From Flammula alnicola (lineage: Eukaryota; Basidiomycota; Agaricomycetes; Agaricales; Strophariaceae), in assembly GCA_015499995.1 (NCBI GenBank), contig JADNRV010000448.1, forward strand, positions 1 to 33,792: DNA of 33,792 bases. The letters run 5' to 3'. The notes under the pieces are model-generated. The model saw only the letters and a list, made by a program, of their open reading frames with translations. It was not told where the DNA came from and did not search any database. The position numbers and the translations under genes were made by a program. Below are positions 1 to 10,568 of the stretch, one piece after another (the stretch's first letter is position 1; each line of letters opens with the position of its first letter).

Positions 1-1154
1 GGTCACCTCGCCCATTTTGGATGTTGCGCGCCGTCCAAAACAGTGCCGTTTACCTGGAATTTCTCTGAGTCCCACACAGCACCTGTAACTGCTGTAAAAC
101 TTTCACGCTTCGGCCTATTTCTGTATCATTCATTTATTCAATGATTTAAATACATAGTAGTAATAATAATAATGATCCTCTCGCTCTAAAACTATGGGCT
201 CGCACAAGCCCATTCACTGCAGTCAAGCAGGTCATGCTCGGCGTATCCAAGCTGCAGAGGTCATGCCCCAGCCCTTTCTCCATGCTACATCATTTTCATC
301 AGCGCAGAGAGTGGCCAGATGCCGAGACAGATGGCTAGCGGTAAGAGGTTCAGGCACTGTGACGACGGCAGCGTGGACCCTCGTATCCTTATGACGGTCC
401 CCAACCCTACCACAACCCGACCGACAGCTCATTCCTCGCCTCTGAATACGTCCTCGCCATGGTTCACTAATTTGGGATATCGTGGGCAAGTAGGGGGGTC
501 GCTTTTCAGCGAGGCGGTGTGGTTGTTTGAGCATTGGCAAGCCTGGTACAGTTGAACCGCGCGGAAACCTCGCAGTCGAGTGTTCATAAATCAGCAGCGT
601 CGAGTAAACACATGCTCGCACAATCTTACCTTGCCCAAAGCCATCTCATGGGGATGTTGCTGAAGAGAGCTCAAAATTGAGACAGGCGGGGTTAAGAGGA
701 AGGTGGCAGGCGCAGGGCGTGCTTGAGAAGATGAAGGGAGGATGAAAGCTTGACGAGTATCGAAGGTTTAGTTTGGCAATGTTATTCTGACCTCCAAATT
801 CAGAAAAACAGCGCGCGACGCGCGGCGGGAGTTATTCTTAGCACCTTCCTTTTATATTAAAGTTCAAGGCGGAAACTCAAAAGTGCAGGGCCGCCGCTCG
901 CCTCTTCCTCCTCGTTCGTTGACTCTGATTGACGACATTCGAGTCTTATTCTCTCTCTTTTCCGTGGTTCTATAATAGATTCTATGCTCTCCGGGCCTTA
1001 AGTATGACTGCGCTCAGCTTTTTGTTGCTGGCGCACTATCAAGCTCAAGTCACAAGGGTAGGCAAGGGCTTTGAGGAACGCGCGGGGCTTTTCCTTGCTT
1101 GAAGGCCAATCTACTTGATCATTCATTCCTAGATGCGGAGCGATAGAAGCCATG
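1..1154. other. Intergenic region, no supported gene
   Basis: Open frames here are short (up to 129 codons, minus strand 232-621). They show no recognisable domain, and I found no splice sites joining them into a longer protein. A short run of ATA/AAT triplets lies at about 155-175. Both strands were read; nothing else can be supported. Confidence 0.5.
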
Positions 1155-1571
1155 TACAGTCATCCACCGGCTAATGATACACCACCGGTCAATGATACAC
1201 TTTTGTCACCCTCATAACTTCCTCAAACATGCATATTTTTTTATCAACCAAAATTTCAATGAAAACATCTATATCTCAGGTAAAATTTGGCACCAACCAA
1301 GAGATGATTGCATGAATTCTGACAACACAGCATCTCGTGCACAAGTGCATGTTTTTCGGCTTTTGCCGAAAACTGTCCCACCACTCAATGATACACCAAT
1401 GTTTTGGGAATTACTCGACAGGAACAAATCCAAATCTACTGAGGCTTTGAAGGCATACATTAGTTATATTATCAAGATTTACTATCAAGTTGGTGTGGTG
1501 AAAAATTATGGTGTTGAATTTAAATTTGATTTTTAAAGATTCACTGTATCATTAGCCGGTGGATGACTGTA
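1155..1571. mobile_element. TA-flanked MITE (Tc1/mariner- or pogo-like ends), 413 bp
   Basis: Positions 1155-1181 and 1545-1571 are perfect 27-bp inverted repeats. Each begins with TA followed by CAGTCATCCACCGGCTAATG, so the element proper is 1157-1569 and the outer TA dinucleotides are its target duplication. CAG ends next to a TA duplication are typical of Tc1/mariner and pogo-type DNA transposons. An 18-bp unit with the core CAATGATACA or TAATGATACA occurs twice side by side inside the left end (1164-1199) and again near 1384-1395; repeated subterminal units of this kind are often transposase-binding sites. An open frame of about 120 codons (1174-1536, +) fills almost the whole element but begins inside the left repeat and resembles no transposase I know. 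The element is therefore probably non-autonomous. Confidence 0.85.
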
Positions 1572-2571
1572 AACCTTTATCGAACTGGGCGAACAAGATT
1601 TGCAGCGCCTCTTACTTACTGCCGTCTAGGGGTTAGCATGCTTACAACCCTGCATACGCACATTCCGGCGTTGCGGTTTGACGCCAGCGGCTGTCAGTGT
1701 CACTATCGTGGACCAATAGAGGACTCGACCTTGTCTAGCCTTGTCTGTGGGGCCTCGGTGTGGCTCCTATTCACGCCTTTTTCCTTCATCGGAGCAGTGG
1801 CTTCAAGTTGCACGAAATCTCAAATAATTTTCGCATTGTCGTCATTTAGTACGTGAGTCTTGTCAAGCATACAAAGATCTTGCCTTGCTGCCAAGCGCCT
1901 AAACTCATTCCTATTGCAAAATTCTCGTTCTTGCAGGAATCGAATGCCAGGATGTCTCAAAGCTGATGTTTTATTGTTATTTCAAATTCTCAATCTCGTC
2001 GGTAATCATTTCTCGTCAAATGATTCCATCAAATTGAATGATATTTCAGGGAAGCAATATGTGTGTGAGTGCGCCCACCAATGGCCCCTGGCACCGTCAT
2101 TTACTATTTCGCTTTAGGAGTCGACAAGTTTGAACAAGTTATACGCATGAGCTATCTTCCGCATTGTAAACTCACAGCTATGCAGCTCATCTACGTCAAT
2201 GGACCGGCCATATCGAAGGCAACGCCAACCAACAACATCAAGGATTTGGGATGTGTTGACGCGTTCTGGAATCTGCTATGCACCTGGCTTCGAGCATCAT
2301 CCATCAAATCAGTCTTTGAGAGTTGATGCGGTTCCACCTGACTACCGCTTCGTCTCACCCGGAGGGAACTCATCTATTTTTATCCTCAAGTGGGGATGGC
2401 ATACATATAAAAGCAACGCCAATACACTGAGATTCTCCAGCTGTGCTCACAACCAAAGAAACTTCGTGCTGGTCACTTAGCCCCCTCCCCCCAACTTCCT
2501 CTTCCTTCTACGAACCTTACGAGTTCTTCGTCCATCTTTTACCTAAATTACCACACACATACTCATCCACT
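1572..2571. other. Intergenic region upstream of the secreted-protein gene
   Basis: Several overlapping frames under 100 codons lie here without recognisable domains. The last 170 nt are the likely promoter of the next gene: a TATAAAA box, then a pyrimidine-rich tract just before the start codon. Nothing else is supported. Confidence 0.5.
2406..2412 (+). promoter_or_regulatory. TATA box of the secreted-protein gene
   Basis: TATAAAA lies about 160 nt before the start codon at 2572. It is followed by a long C/T-rich stretch (about 2479-2515), which in fungi often marks transcription starts of well-expressed genes. Inferred from pattern and position only. Confidence 0.45.
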
Positions 2572-3627
2572 ATGGTTTACGCTGCTTCCGCTGTTGCTTT
2601 TGCCGTCGTTGCTTTGAACGTGGCTTCCGGTATGGCCATGCCCTACGAGTGAGCGCATCTATTTTTCGACTATCGAAGACGTGAACTGATCCATTTTCAG
2701 TGACGCCACTGATTTAATGGAACGTGACTACAACGATTACGAATTGGACGCTCGCGAGTACTACAACGAGCTTGACACCCGCGACATCGGCGACATCGAG
2801 GCTCGCGAGTTACTTGCCGTACTCTCTGAGGTCGATGCCCGGGAGTACGATGGCCTTGACTCCCGCGAGCTCGAGGAGGTGTTCGAGTACCTCCGTGACG
2901 TCTCCAATGCTGCAGCGACGCCTGCTCCCGCCACTATCACCGTGACTGCCAGCGCGTCCCTGCAGACGATCACCAAGACTCATACTCACCACCCCAAGCC
3001 CACTTCTTGCACCTCAGACGAATTGAAGGCGAAAAAGGCAGCGGCTAAGAAAGCGAAAGCAGACGCTAAGAAAGCAAAGGCAGATGCAAAGAAAGCAAAA
3101 GAAGCTGCTAAGAAGGCCGCTAAGAAGGCTAAGAAGCTCGCTGCTGAGCGCCGCAAGCACCACCACCACCATCACCACCACCACCACCACGAGCACGAGC
3201 ACGCTTCCTCAACCGCCTTGGTCTCTGCCAGCGCCTCCGCCGGTGCCCTTGCCCGCTCGGCTTCTCCTACTGCGTCCGCTTCTGTGTCGGCAACCCCCTC
3301 TGCCTCAGGAACGCACTCTGCCCAGCTTGCTCGCATCACACCTGCGCCGGCAGTCCACGTCGCTCAGCAACTCACGACGTCGACCCACACTGGCAGGCAT
3401 GGAACTGTAACTGTCGAAGTCACCACGACTGCCGCTACACCCGCATGCACCGCGCCTAGCCTGCTCAAGAAGCTGTTCAAGGGTAAGAAAGCCCGCAGCT
3501 TCATCGATGATGAGATGGATGAGATGTTCGCGTACGTTTTCCCCCTCTTCCTGGGCGCTTATCGGTAAGCTAACATGGGATCATCGTTATGTATAGGCGT
3601 GAATACGACTTCGATGATCTCGATTAA
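2572..3627 (+). CDS. Secreted Lys/Ala- and His-rich protein (312 aa)
   Basis: Three exons: 2572-2648, 2701-3531, 3597-3627. The first intron starts GTGAGC; the second starts GTACGT and has a CTAAC branch site about 21 nt before its AG. Residues 1-22 form a clear signal peptide. Residues about 38-90 repeat a short acidic motif of the type (L/I/V)(D/E)xR(E/D) five or six times at 8-12 residue spacing, and the motif returns near the C-terminus as AREYD. Residues about 135-178 are a strongly charged Lys/Ala helix built on KKAKADA-like heptads. It runs into eleven consecutive His (179-189) and an EHEH tail. A Ser/Ala/Thr-rich, probably O-glycosylated stretch follows. The last exon encodes an acidic tail. 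No known enzyme domain is visible. Cell-wall, metal-binding or membrane-active roles are all possible; I infer only that it is secreted. An in-frame alternative donor at 3565 would leave a 32-nt intron, which is improbably short. Confidence 0.82.
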
Positions 3628-3793
3628 GCAGTCTATGTATATGTTATTATTTGGGCGTCCAAGATTTGTAGATTTGTAGAGGTATGATAGTTGTATACTT
3701 GTATGAGAAGTAATTTTCATCACTTCCGACCGAGCGACTGAACGACACTCAACTTCGGAGTGACCTCGGCTTTGAGCTGCATTTAAGTCTGTT

Positions 3794-4598
3794 TACAGCT
3801 GATTCCGAAAACTATGTCAGTGTTGGTTTTTTTTGTGTCGGTCCATCAGCAATATAAGATATTCAGGCACTGACCGAAATGGTAAGGCGGTCACAATGCA
3901 TCTCGATTTGGAGCATACCACCACCGCGTGCAAACCACGTGCAAGTCACACTTGAATCCCGCTTTCAACTTATTCTTCCACTTTCTACTGTCCTTTCTGA
4001 GATGTTTCCTCATAAGAATAGCAACCCGCCTCCCTATAATAATTCTATACTCCTCAGTCAGGCTGAATTTGTATTTGTGGATGATCCTCCACCTTCTCCT
4101 TCTCTCAGCGCAGCTACTCAACAATTGTGACGTGTGACCCCTCCACAGGCGCTCCATTCTCGAATCAAGACACCTCGCGACGGCTTACCATTTTGGTCAG
4201 TGCCTGAATATCTTACAGGGTCTTGCATAAAAACCTGGAGTTGATATTCTCGTGCATTTGTTTGTAACACGTTGCACAACGCCCAAAACAGCAATACCGT
4301 GAGGTCCACCTGTCGCGAGAAAGCCTCATATCGTACAGTCCTCCAGGATAGGTCTAGAAAATTGAACCTGGCGGGTTCCAATTATCCAACCCAAGTGTTG
4401 TGAACCATTTGCACTGAAGAAAATATGTTTTTTCGAGGAAACAGATGAGCAGATATCCTTTTTAGTACAGGGGCAAAGCCGTACAAACAGACCAGTCGTG
4501 ATTTGATGACTCCCAGGTTTTTATGCAAGACCCTGTATATTGCTGATGGACCGACACAAAAAAAACCAACACTGACATAGTTTTCGGAATCAGCTGTA
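3794..4598. mobile_element. Outer MITE with 87-bp terminal inverted repeats, split by a second MITE
   Basis: The right arm (4513-4599) is the exact reverse complement of 3793-3856 followed by 4216-4238. The left arm is therefore the same repeat interrupted by foreign DNA. The ends read TA then CAGCTGATTCCG at 3794 and its complement followed by TA at 4597-4598, again the CAG/TA pattern of Tc1/mariner-type elements. Without the insert and its duplicated TA the element would be about 440 bp. No coding sequence is visible in the interior, so it is non-autonomous. Confidence 0.85.
3855..4215. mobile_element. Inner MITE inserted in the left arm of the outer MITE (357 bp)
   Basis: Positions 3855-3886 and 4184-4215 are inverted repeats matching at 31 of 32 positions; weaker similarity continues inward for about 25 bp more. 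The element proper (3857-4213) begins AGATATTCAGGCACTGACC and is bounded on both sides by TA. Removing 3857-4215 restores the outer element's left arm so that it matches the intact right arm base for base, which proves both the insertion point and the TA target duplication. No protein is encoded. Confidence 0.87.
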
Positions 4599-5095
4599 AG
4601 TACCGTAGTGGACACCGAGTGGTCGCCGACGAGGGTCCTTCGGGCACTAATCTAACCAGTCGTTGTCGATCCGCTCGTAACAAATGAATCACTTCACCTA
4701 GGTACAAGCCGCTTTATGTAATCTTGATGTTTTGAGGGAATGTCAAATTTACTCGGCGTCAGTCATCCGTTGTACATGGGGCCAGAGTCTGGCCCCAATT
4801 AGCCGCCAGACAGAGTCGTGCCCAGTTCCACTTGACTAGTGGCGTACTCTGTCAGACATAAGAAGATTGAAGCTTTGAAGACTGGTGTGCTTGAATATGA
4901 GTCACGGACGCGTCGAGTCACAGACATGTCACAGCTTGTTGATCGCGTTCGGAACCTTTTTGGGAGACCTTCTCCTCAATCTGGACAACTTGGACCTGAC
5001 CACATCGCTCGAAAACAACAATTCCGACGTCTTGACGGTTTTCGGACAGCTAAGAAGCTTTTGTTTATAGAAGACCTCTAAATTTCCTCCTCAGC
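4599..5095. other. Upstream region of the SIM-rich protein gene
   Basis: About 0.5 kb without a supported gene. It contains a perfect hairpin or dyad at 4778-4796 (GGGGCCAGA, one base, TCTGGCCCC) about 300 bp before the next start codon. No TATA box stands out. Confidence 0.5.
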
Positions 5096-7949
5096 ATGGA
5101 ACACTCCGAACTTTTCAATGACGAAGTGATTGCAGACAGCGAGGACGAGAATGACATGGATATGGGCACTTTTGGCGCATCGGAAGGTGCGTCTGTTTAT
5201 GACTTCTGTCAGCTCTCAAAATATGAATTGTAATAGACGTGCTTGCAGGCCTAGGAGGCGCCAATCTAAACCTCCCATCGTCTGTCTCAGCGTTCACTTT
5301 AACAGGCCACCACCAGAAAGCAAATGCGTTGTCATCCATTTCGACTTTTACCGCTGGTCCGTCTGCCGTTCCTGAATACCGTTCTGGGTCCGCCTCTATG
5401 GAAAGAGTGAGGATGGAGAAAGGAAAGCAGAAAGAGGCAGATACATCGATCAACTCGGTTACCGGCGCATATACAGACTTTGAAAGCTTTCCAGGCAGTA
5501 TTGCGGACAGGGCGAAGACTCGCCAGCGCCCTCAGAAGTCAGCTCCATCTACTTCGGACGTCATTGAGCTCACGTCGGATGATGATGATGAGCTGAGTCT
5601 CAAGCCATCTATCTCGAAAGTCAAGCCAAAACCCAAACCTAAGGTCAAACCTAAAGCGAAGGAAAAGGAAGATGCTATCGAAACGCCTGGCACTTCGAAC
5701 CAACCTGACCCAATACCAGCGGCTGCTCCAAGGCCGCGACCTCGTCCTCGTCCGATTGTCAAGCGTCCGAAGACAATCCCGGATGACGCTGTATCCCATG
5801 CGCCTTACCCACCAACGTCAACTCCTCCCTCAAACGGCCCCGAAATTCCTATTGCCTCCTCGCCCCCCCGCCTTCCCAACCATCACACTATGACGTCTCA
5901 ATTACCTCCATCGGACCCGCCCATTCCTACCTTGTCGACGGTCTATAATGGCCAGAACGACGGCTTACCGCGCATTGAGACTCTCCCAAATCCTGGGATG
6001 GGCATTGACTTCGGCGGCCCTCTATCGTCTCCAAGCTCTCTGTTCAGCGAACGTGGAACGAAAACGAAGAGAAAAAGGAACGTGCTAGATGTGGATGCAG
6101 AGATCGACGAGCTTGCCACGTCGCAGGGTGCTCCAGATAATATGCGTTTTCCTCACAGACTCCACAGTCTATCACCGCGTAGGATGCCTCCTCCACCAAC
6201 TTTCTTTGCTGGATCCTCTTCGTCGTCGTTTGGCGGAGGAAGAGACAATGCAGCAGCACCCGCTTTTAATTCTGACCCAGAACCGCAGCATGAGGTCGTG
6301 GATCTCACAACCCTGCCTTGTACAAATGATGTCCGAGGGCCAGTCCCAAAGCCCAAGAAGCCGAGGAAGAAGAAGGCTGATGAACATGACGAGGGTGCTG
6401 CGCCAAAGATGATCGTTCTGGATGAAGATGACGGAGATGACGACTTCGATCCTGGGCAGGAGGGCGTTAAGAAGAAGAAAGGGAAGGCGAAGTCGAAGGA
6501 AAAAACCGCGACAGCTAAAGGCAAAGCTAAGGCAAACGAGAGCTTGGACGGTCCAGGCAAGGGGCAAGTCGAAGTGGTCATTACTAGCAAACCCCAGACA
6601 AAGGGCAAGGGCAAAGATAAAGCGACCGGCAAAGCCGCTGCCAAAGACAAACGGAAGCAGGTAGAGATTCCAGGGAAAGACGCCAACAAAGAGATCTTCA
6701 AGAGTCGCGAGTTCATCAAAGACTCTAATGAGGAGCCAGATCCCCTCCAGTTGGTTGGTTCTGGCGGAGGAACTTCTGCGGAGTCTGCACATACACCCAC
6801 TACATCATCATCCGCGAAGATCACTGGAGGTTCAAGACTGACACCGGCCGCTGCTCCTCACCTCGCCACTTCGTTATTGTCAAAGTCAAGCTATCATCCA
6901 CCGGATCCACCCCATTTCACCGACCTGGATTCAGATATGCGAAACCTTGGATCCTCCTCCGGTAAGCCTGGTAGAGGGGGAAGTAAGAAGAGGAAGAATA
7001 TTGTCGATTCAGAAGCAGAAGACGATGAGGTAGAGGTAGACGACGTTGTACGGGTAAATCCATCACCGATATCAACAGCTAAAAAGAGGAAAGCGGAGGG
7101 CATTCCTACGAAGGACAAGGGAAAGAAGAAAAAGGGAAAGAATGTGGTTTTGTCTGACAAAGAAGATCCATCTGAGGCCGAGGCGGAACGGGAAGAAGTC
7201 GGGATGCAGAAGCAGAAGCAGAAACCACCAAAGCCGAGAAAGGCGTCGAAAAAGGTTATTGACGATGACGAAGACACCAATGAACCTAAAGAGGTGCAAC
7301 CCGTTGCCCACGACCAACGATCTACGCCAGAGCAAATACCCGAGTCGGTCAAGGTAAGTGGTTTTATCCACTTCCATTTGTGCACCGAATTTACATGTCT
7401 GTCTAGGAAAATATCATACCTGTGACCGCTAAACCCACCGCCTCAACACCGAGACTGACTACCGTCCCAAGGGCGATGGGTACTAACGACGGCGAGAACA
7501 AAACACCTCTGTATGCGCGGTACGAAATTGCCCCTCGAAAGAGCAGCCTACCGATGTCCGAGCTTATCCGGCGCGCCAACTCCCTCCCTGGATCGCCTTT
7601 CTCCACCCCTCACCCATCCACGCCCTCGGCCCATGGGGCGGGGCCCTCCAAACTCAAACCTTTGATTGGCCGCACGTCCACGGCCTATTCGCCGTACCTA
7701 AAATCCTCCCGAAGCATGCTCTCCCGTATCGCACCTCTGCACCCCAACCGGCGTACACCGCCGCCCCCGCCGCCCCCGCCTCCTCCGAGGAAGAAGAGCA
7801 AGAAGGAGCTGGAGATGGAGGAAAAGTGGGAAGAGGAGATGGTGGAGAGCGTGGGCGGGATGGAGGCGTGGGCAGTGCTTGGAGACGACGAAAGAAGGGA
7901 AATTCGGAAGGCGAAGTGGGCTAGGGAGCTGGGCGGATGGGATGAGTAG
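5096..7949 (+). CDS. Large acidic/basic nuclear protein with SUMO-interaction-like motifs (916 aa)
   Basis: Exons 5096-5186, 5237-7353 and 7407-7949. The first intron may instead end at 5248, which keeps the frame and drops four residues (DVLA). The chosen start gives an acidic N-terminus beginning MEHSELFNDEVIADSEDE. Three short hydrophobic cores next to acidic or Ser/Thr runs look like SUMO-interaction motifs: VIELTSDDDDE (about residue 139), VVDLTT (about 384) and MIVLDEDDGDDD (about 422). Lys-rich KPK and KGK repeats and several nuclear-localisation-like KKRK runs alternate with them. The C-terminal 175 residues are proline-rich, with a run of ten prolines. They end in a compact, probably helical motif with GGMEAW, an ERREIRKAK core and a GGWDE end. 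The overall character resembles DNA-repair or chromatin scaffolds such as SLX4, but I see no domain that proves this. A nuclear scaffold role is inference. Confidence 0.8.
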
Positions 7950-9822
7950 TGTAGCATGAACCTGGCGGGAGTAGCGGTTGTGGCAGGTTCACCTGAAGAT
8001 GTGTGTCCCTTGTCCTAATTAGGAGCGGCGGAGCCTCGTCAATAAATACAGACAAATAACGCGCCTCTCAAAGTAATTAACCGTTTTTGTCGAATCATAC
8101 GTCTTATGTAAACTTGGATCAATCTCTACGAAAGAAATGTCGAGATCAAAGATAGCTCACTTTCTAAGTCTTTCTTCATCCCTTTCCGAGTCTTCGTTCG
8201 CGCACCAAGCAGTCACCACACGCTGCTACCGATCTCGTCGGTGGATGTTGGACACCAGGATGAAAACTGTATAGAGCGTATCCTAGGAGTTAGCACTTTG
8301 CTATCAATAGCACTTGAAGAAAGTTGCTATCTCCAGCCGGAAAAAGGTCAACAGCCGTCGTATGTCAGGAAGTTCCCGGAGGGGACTTCTTTGACTTCGA
8401 AATGTTGATCATCCTGTGAAAGCTACTTTACATGCGGAAAGATTCTAGGGTTCGACTAGATTTGGTGAGTACTCCATTCCTGTTGTATGAGTGCTTCTCG
8501 GCTGGGATGTTGGACAATTATTGAGGTCGAAGCATATCAAAGACCTAGAAGCATACTCGAGTACAATGTTTCTACGATTTGATTCTCTTATCACAACACC
8601 ACGACATTTCATAAGGCATCACATCACCAAGCTTTCGGAGTCTGGTGGGATCATGCCAATTCCCTAAAAAAGCTGTCAGATTAGGCACGGCAATAGACAA
8701 TATTAATGCAAAAATAGACCGTGCAGTCGGGCTTCAAGGCATATAGACGGAGACCTGATGAACATCACGTTCAAGCGCTGTCCCATTCATACCCGTCTGT
8801 TTGTTCCGCCTTTGTGATTTTTATATTCTCATGGCCATCATCGGAGACAAGGCATTGTCACCCGGCGTGCCAATCGCCTAGGCGTTTGTTGCCTTGAGAT
8901 ATCATGCGGGACATATTTATTATTACTGGCGCACATGCTGAGATGTCTGTTATGCTATGTCGGTGTCGGTGTCAGCGTCAACCTCCGTCGACGGTCGACG
9001 GTGAATTGCACGCTACTTATTGTACTTATTCTGGACGGTCCATTTTCAGTGAGTTCCTTCAGTTATCATTGAGTACTGAGTTTCCTCCGCCTGCTCACTA
9101 TTAAAATTGATAACTTACGGTCTCACGATCAGTAATCGTGTTAAAGATAATAGTTTAGGAATCACTTATGGCATCAAATCCTCCTGTTTATACGCCGTTG
9201 ATTTTCGTGGACGGCACTACGAGCCTCTCAGCTACAAGCTTTCCATTCTCTCCATGTTATGCAAATATTAATTGCCGAGCTATCTCATGGTGTGCTGCTG
9301 GTTTCACGGACACCTCAGTGGCATACGTGGTCAGAAGGTATGGGTAAGTTCACATCGAAGCATCTCTTCCGGCTACTCTCGGCTATGGTCCTCCCGCGTC
9401 GCTGCAAAACAGACTTTATTCCTCAGATTCAGAAGCTATTTGCCTTACGTAGTGAAGGCCAATCCGTAATAGTCGCACAACCTTGTGCGACTGCGACTCC
9501 TGTCTTTCTGATTTTATTTCTGCTTCGGGGACATAGTTCTGGGGTTTGGGGCAGCAGTAGCGACCCACATGATTCATCCTACTATCACTAAGAGGCGTAG
9601 TGCGGGTATTTTGGGATTATGGACATCTGTTTCCCGCTGTCAGATGATTGCTCCACCTCAAGAATCAGAACTGCAGTATGGCCACAACGCGGAGAATAGC
9701 GTCAGTGAACTCGTAGTGATTCGTGAACGCCGTAAAGGTTGGGTAAGTGCTATCGACCAAAGGCTTCTTGGCGATTGTGCGCCCATCGATCATGATCGAT
9801 CGGTGCGCGGAAGTATATCGAG
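7950..9822. other. Long intergenic region without a supported gene
   Basis: An AATAAA signal at 8041-8046 lies about 90 nt after the stop of the upstream gene and may serve its polyadenylation. Beyond it, only frames under about 110 codons occur, none with a recognisable domain. Inverted repeats are present at 9471-9492 (AGTCGCACAA, CC, TTGTGCGACT) and a 16-bp palindrome ATCGATCATGATCGAT lies near 9786. A GTCGGT-type short repeat lies near 8960. Confidence 0.5.
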
Positions 9823-10568
9823 GTAAATCGCAAGGGGGTGCCGGGATTAGAATGCCGGACCGGGGGACGGTTAGTTAGTCCGGCCGCAGGCCCCGAAAAA
9901 AAAAATCTGACCCCTCCAGGAAGGGTCCAGAAAATGGCATTTTAGGTGTTTTGAGTGACATAGAACACATATAAATGTTGTACAAATGATGTGAATTGGA
10001 AAGACAAGGTTTTAGAACATAAAATACTACTACTAAGTGCCGATTTCCCAAATAGGGTTGATCAAGCTTGAGATCAATCACGCAAGAAAATTGTAGAGAG
10101 ACAACTTTGAGACAACTGCCCATGTCTATGCCTGTCACCTTTTACCTCCATATTTATCTATCACTTCAAATCCATATGCAACCTGCAGATGAGGTACGGA
10201 ACCAAATTTCATTCACATTGTAGACAAACACTAACTAGAGTGCAGCAACCATACTTATTCTATCAATGCTGACGGAATGGTTGACTGTCCAGAATGTGGA
10301 GGCAAAGTGAACCTTGGGACTGTGTGCATCTCTAACCATGAAACACCATATTGGCAGTAATGCATGTGTAAACGCAAAGAGGAAACGAGATAAAGCTGAG
10401 GCTGATGCAAAGCCAGAAACATCAAAAAAGGTGACGTAGTACTACCATATATAGTATATTGGATCACGTGTATGATTACGTAGTTAGTTAGTCCCTCGAG
10501 AGACAGCGGTTTGAAAAAATCCAACCCTAGGTCAGATATTTTATTCCTTGCACCCCCTTGGTAAATCG
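9823..10568. mobile_element. Non-autonomous hAT-type element, 730 bp with 8-bp target duplication
   Basis: The element runs 9831-10560 and has perfect 11-bp inverted ends CAAGGGGGTGC and GCACCCCCTTG. It is flanked by identical 8-bp duplications GTAAATCG at 9823-9830 and 10561-10568. An 8-bp duplication with ends of the form CARRGG is diagnostic of the hAT superfamily rather than Tc1/mariner. A subterminal motif GTTAGTTAGTC appears near both ends in the same orientation (9870-9880 and 10483-10493). No full transposase is present, so the element must depend on a transposase made elsewhere. A short zinc-finger-like coding relic lies inside it. Confidence 0.87.
10277..10360 (+). pseudogene. Short Cys-rich coding relic inside the hAT-type element
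   Basis: A 27-codon frame starting ATG GTT GAC contains CPECGGKVNLGTVC and a later NH pair, then a stop. After the stop the same frame goes on with CMCKRKEE and a second stop. The C-x2-C...H...C layout resembles the small zinc-binding modules seen in basidiomycete transposon proteins. I read it as a decayed remnant of the ancestral element's protein, not a working gene. This is inference from a very short stretch. Confidence 0.3.

Noticed and set aside
3793..4599. Three-armed inverted-repeat structure as a folded non-coding RNA or cruciform
   Set aside because: The arms are explained fully by one TA-flanked MITE inserted in the arm of another. Each junction is a TA, and removing the inner element restores a perfect repeat.
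5532..6824. Long minus-strand frames opposite the SIM-rich gene (up to 223 codons)
   Set aside because: They are antisense shadows of a low-complexity Lys/Asp/Pro-rich coding region and contain only simple runs.
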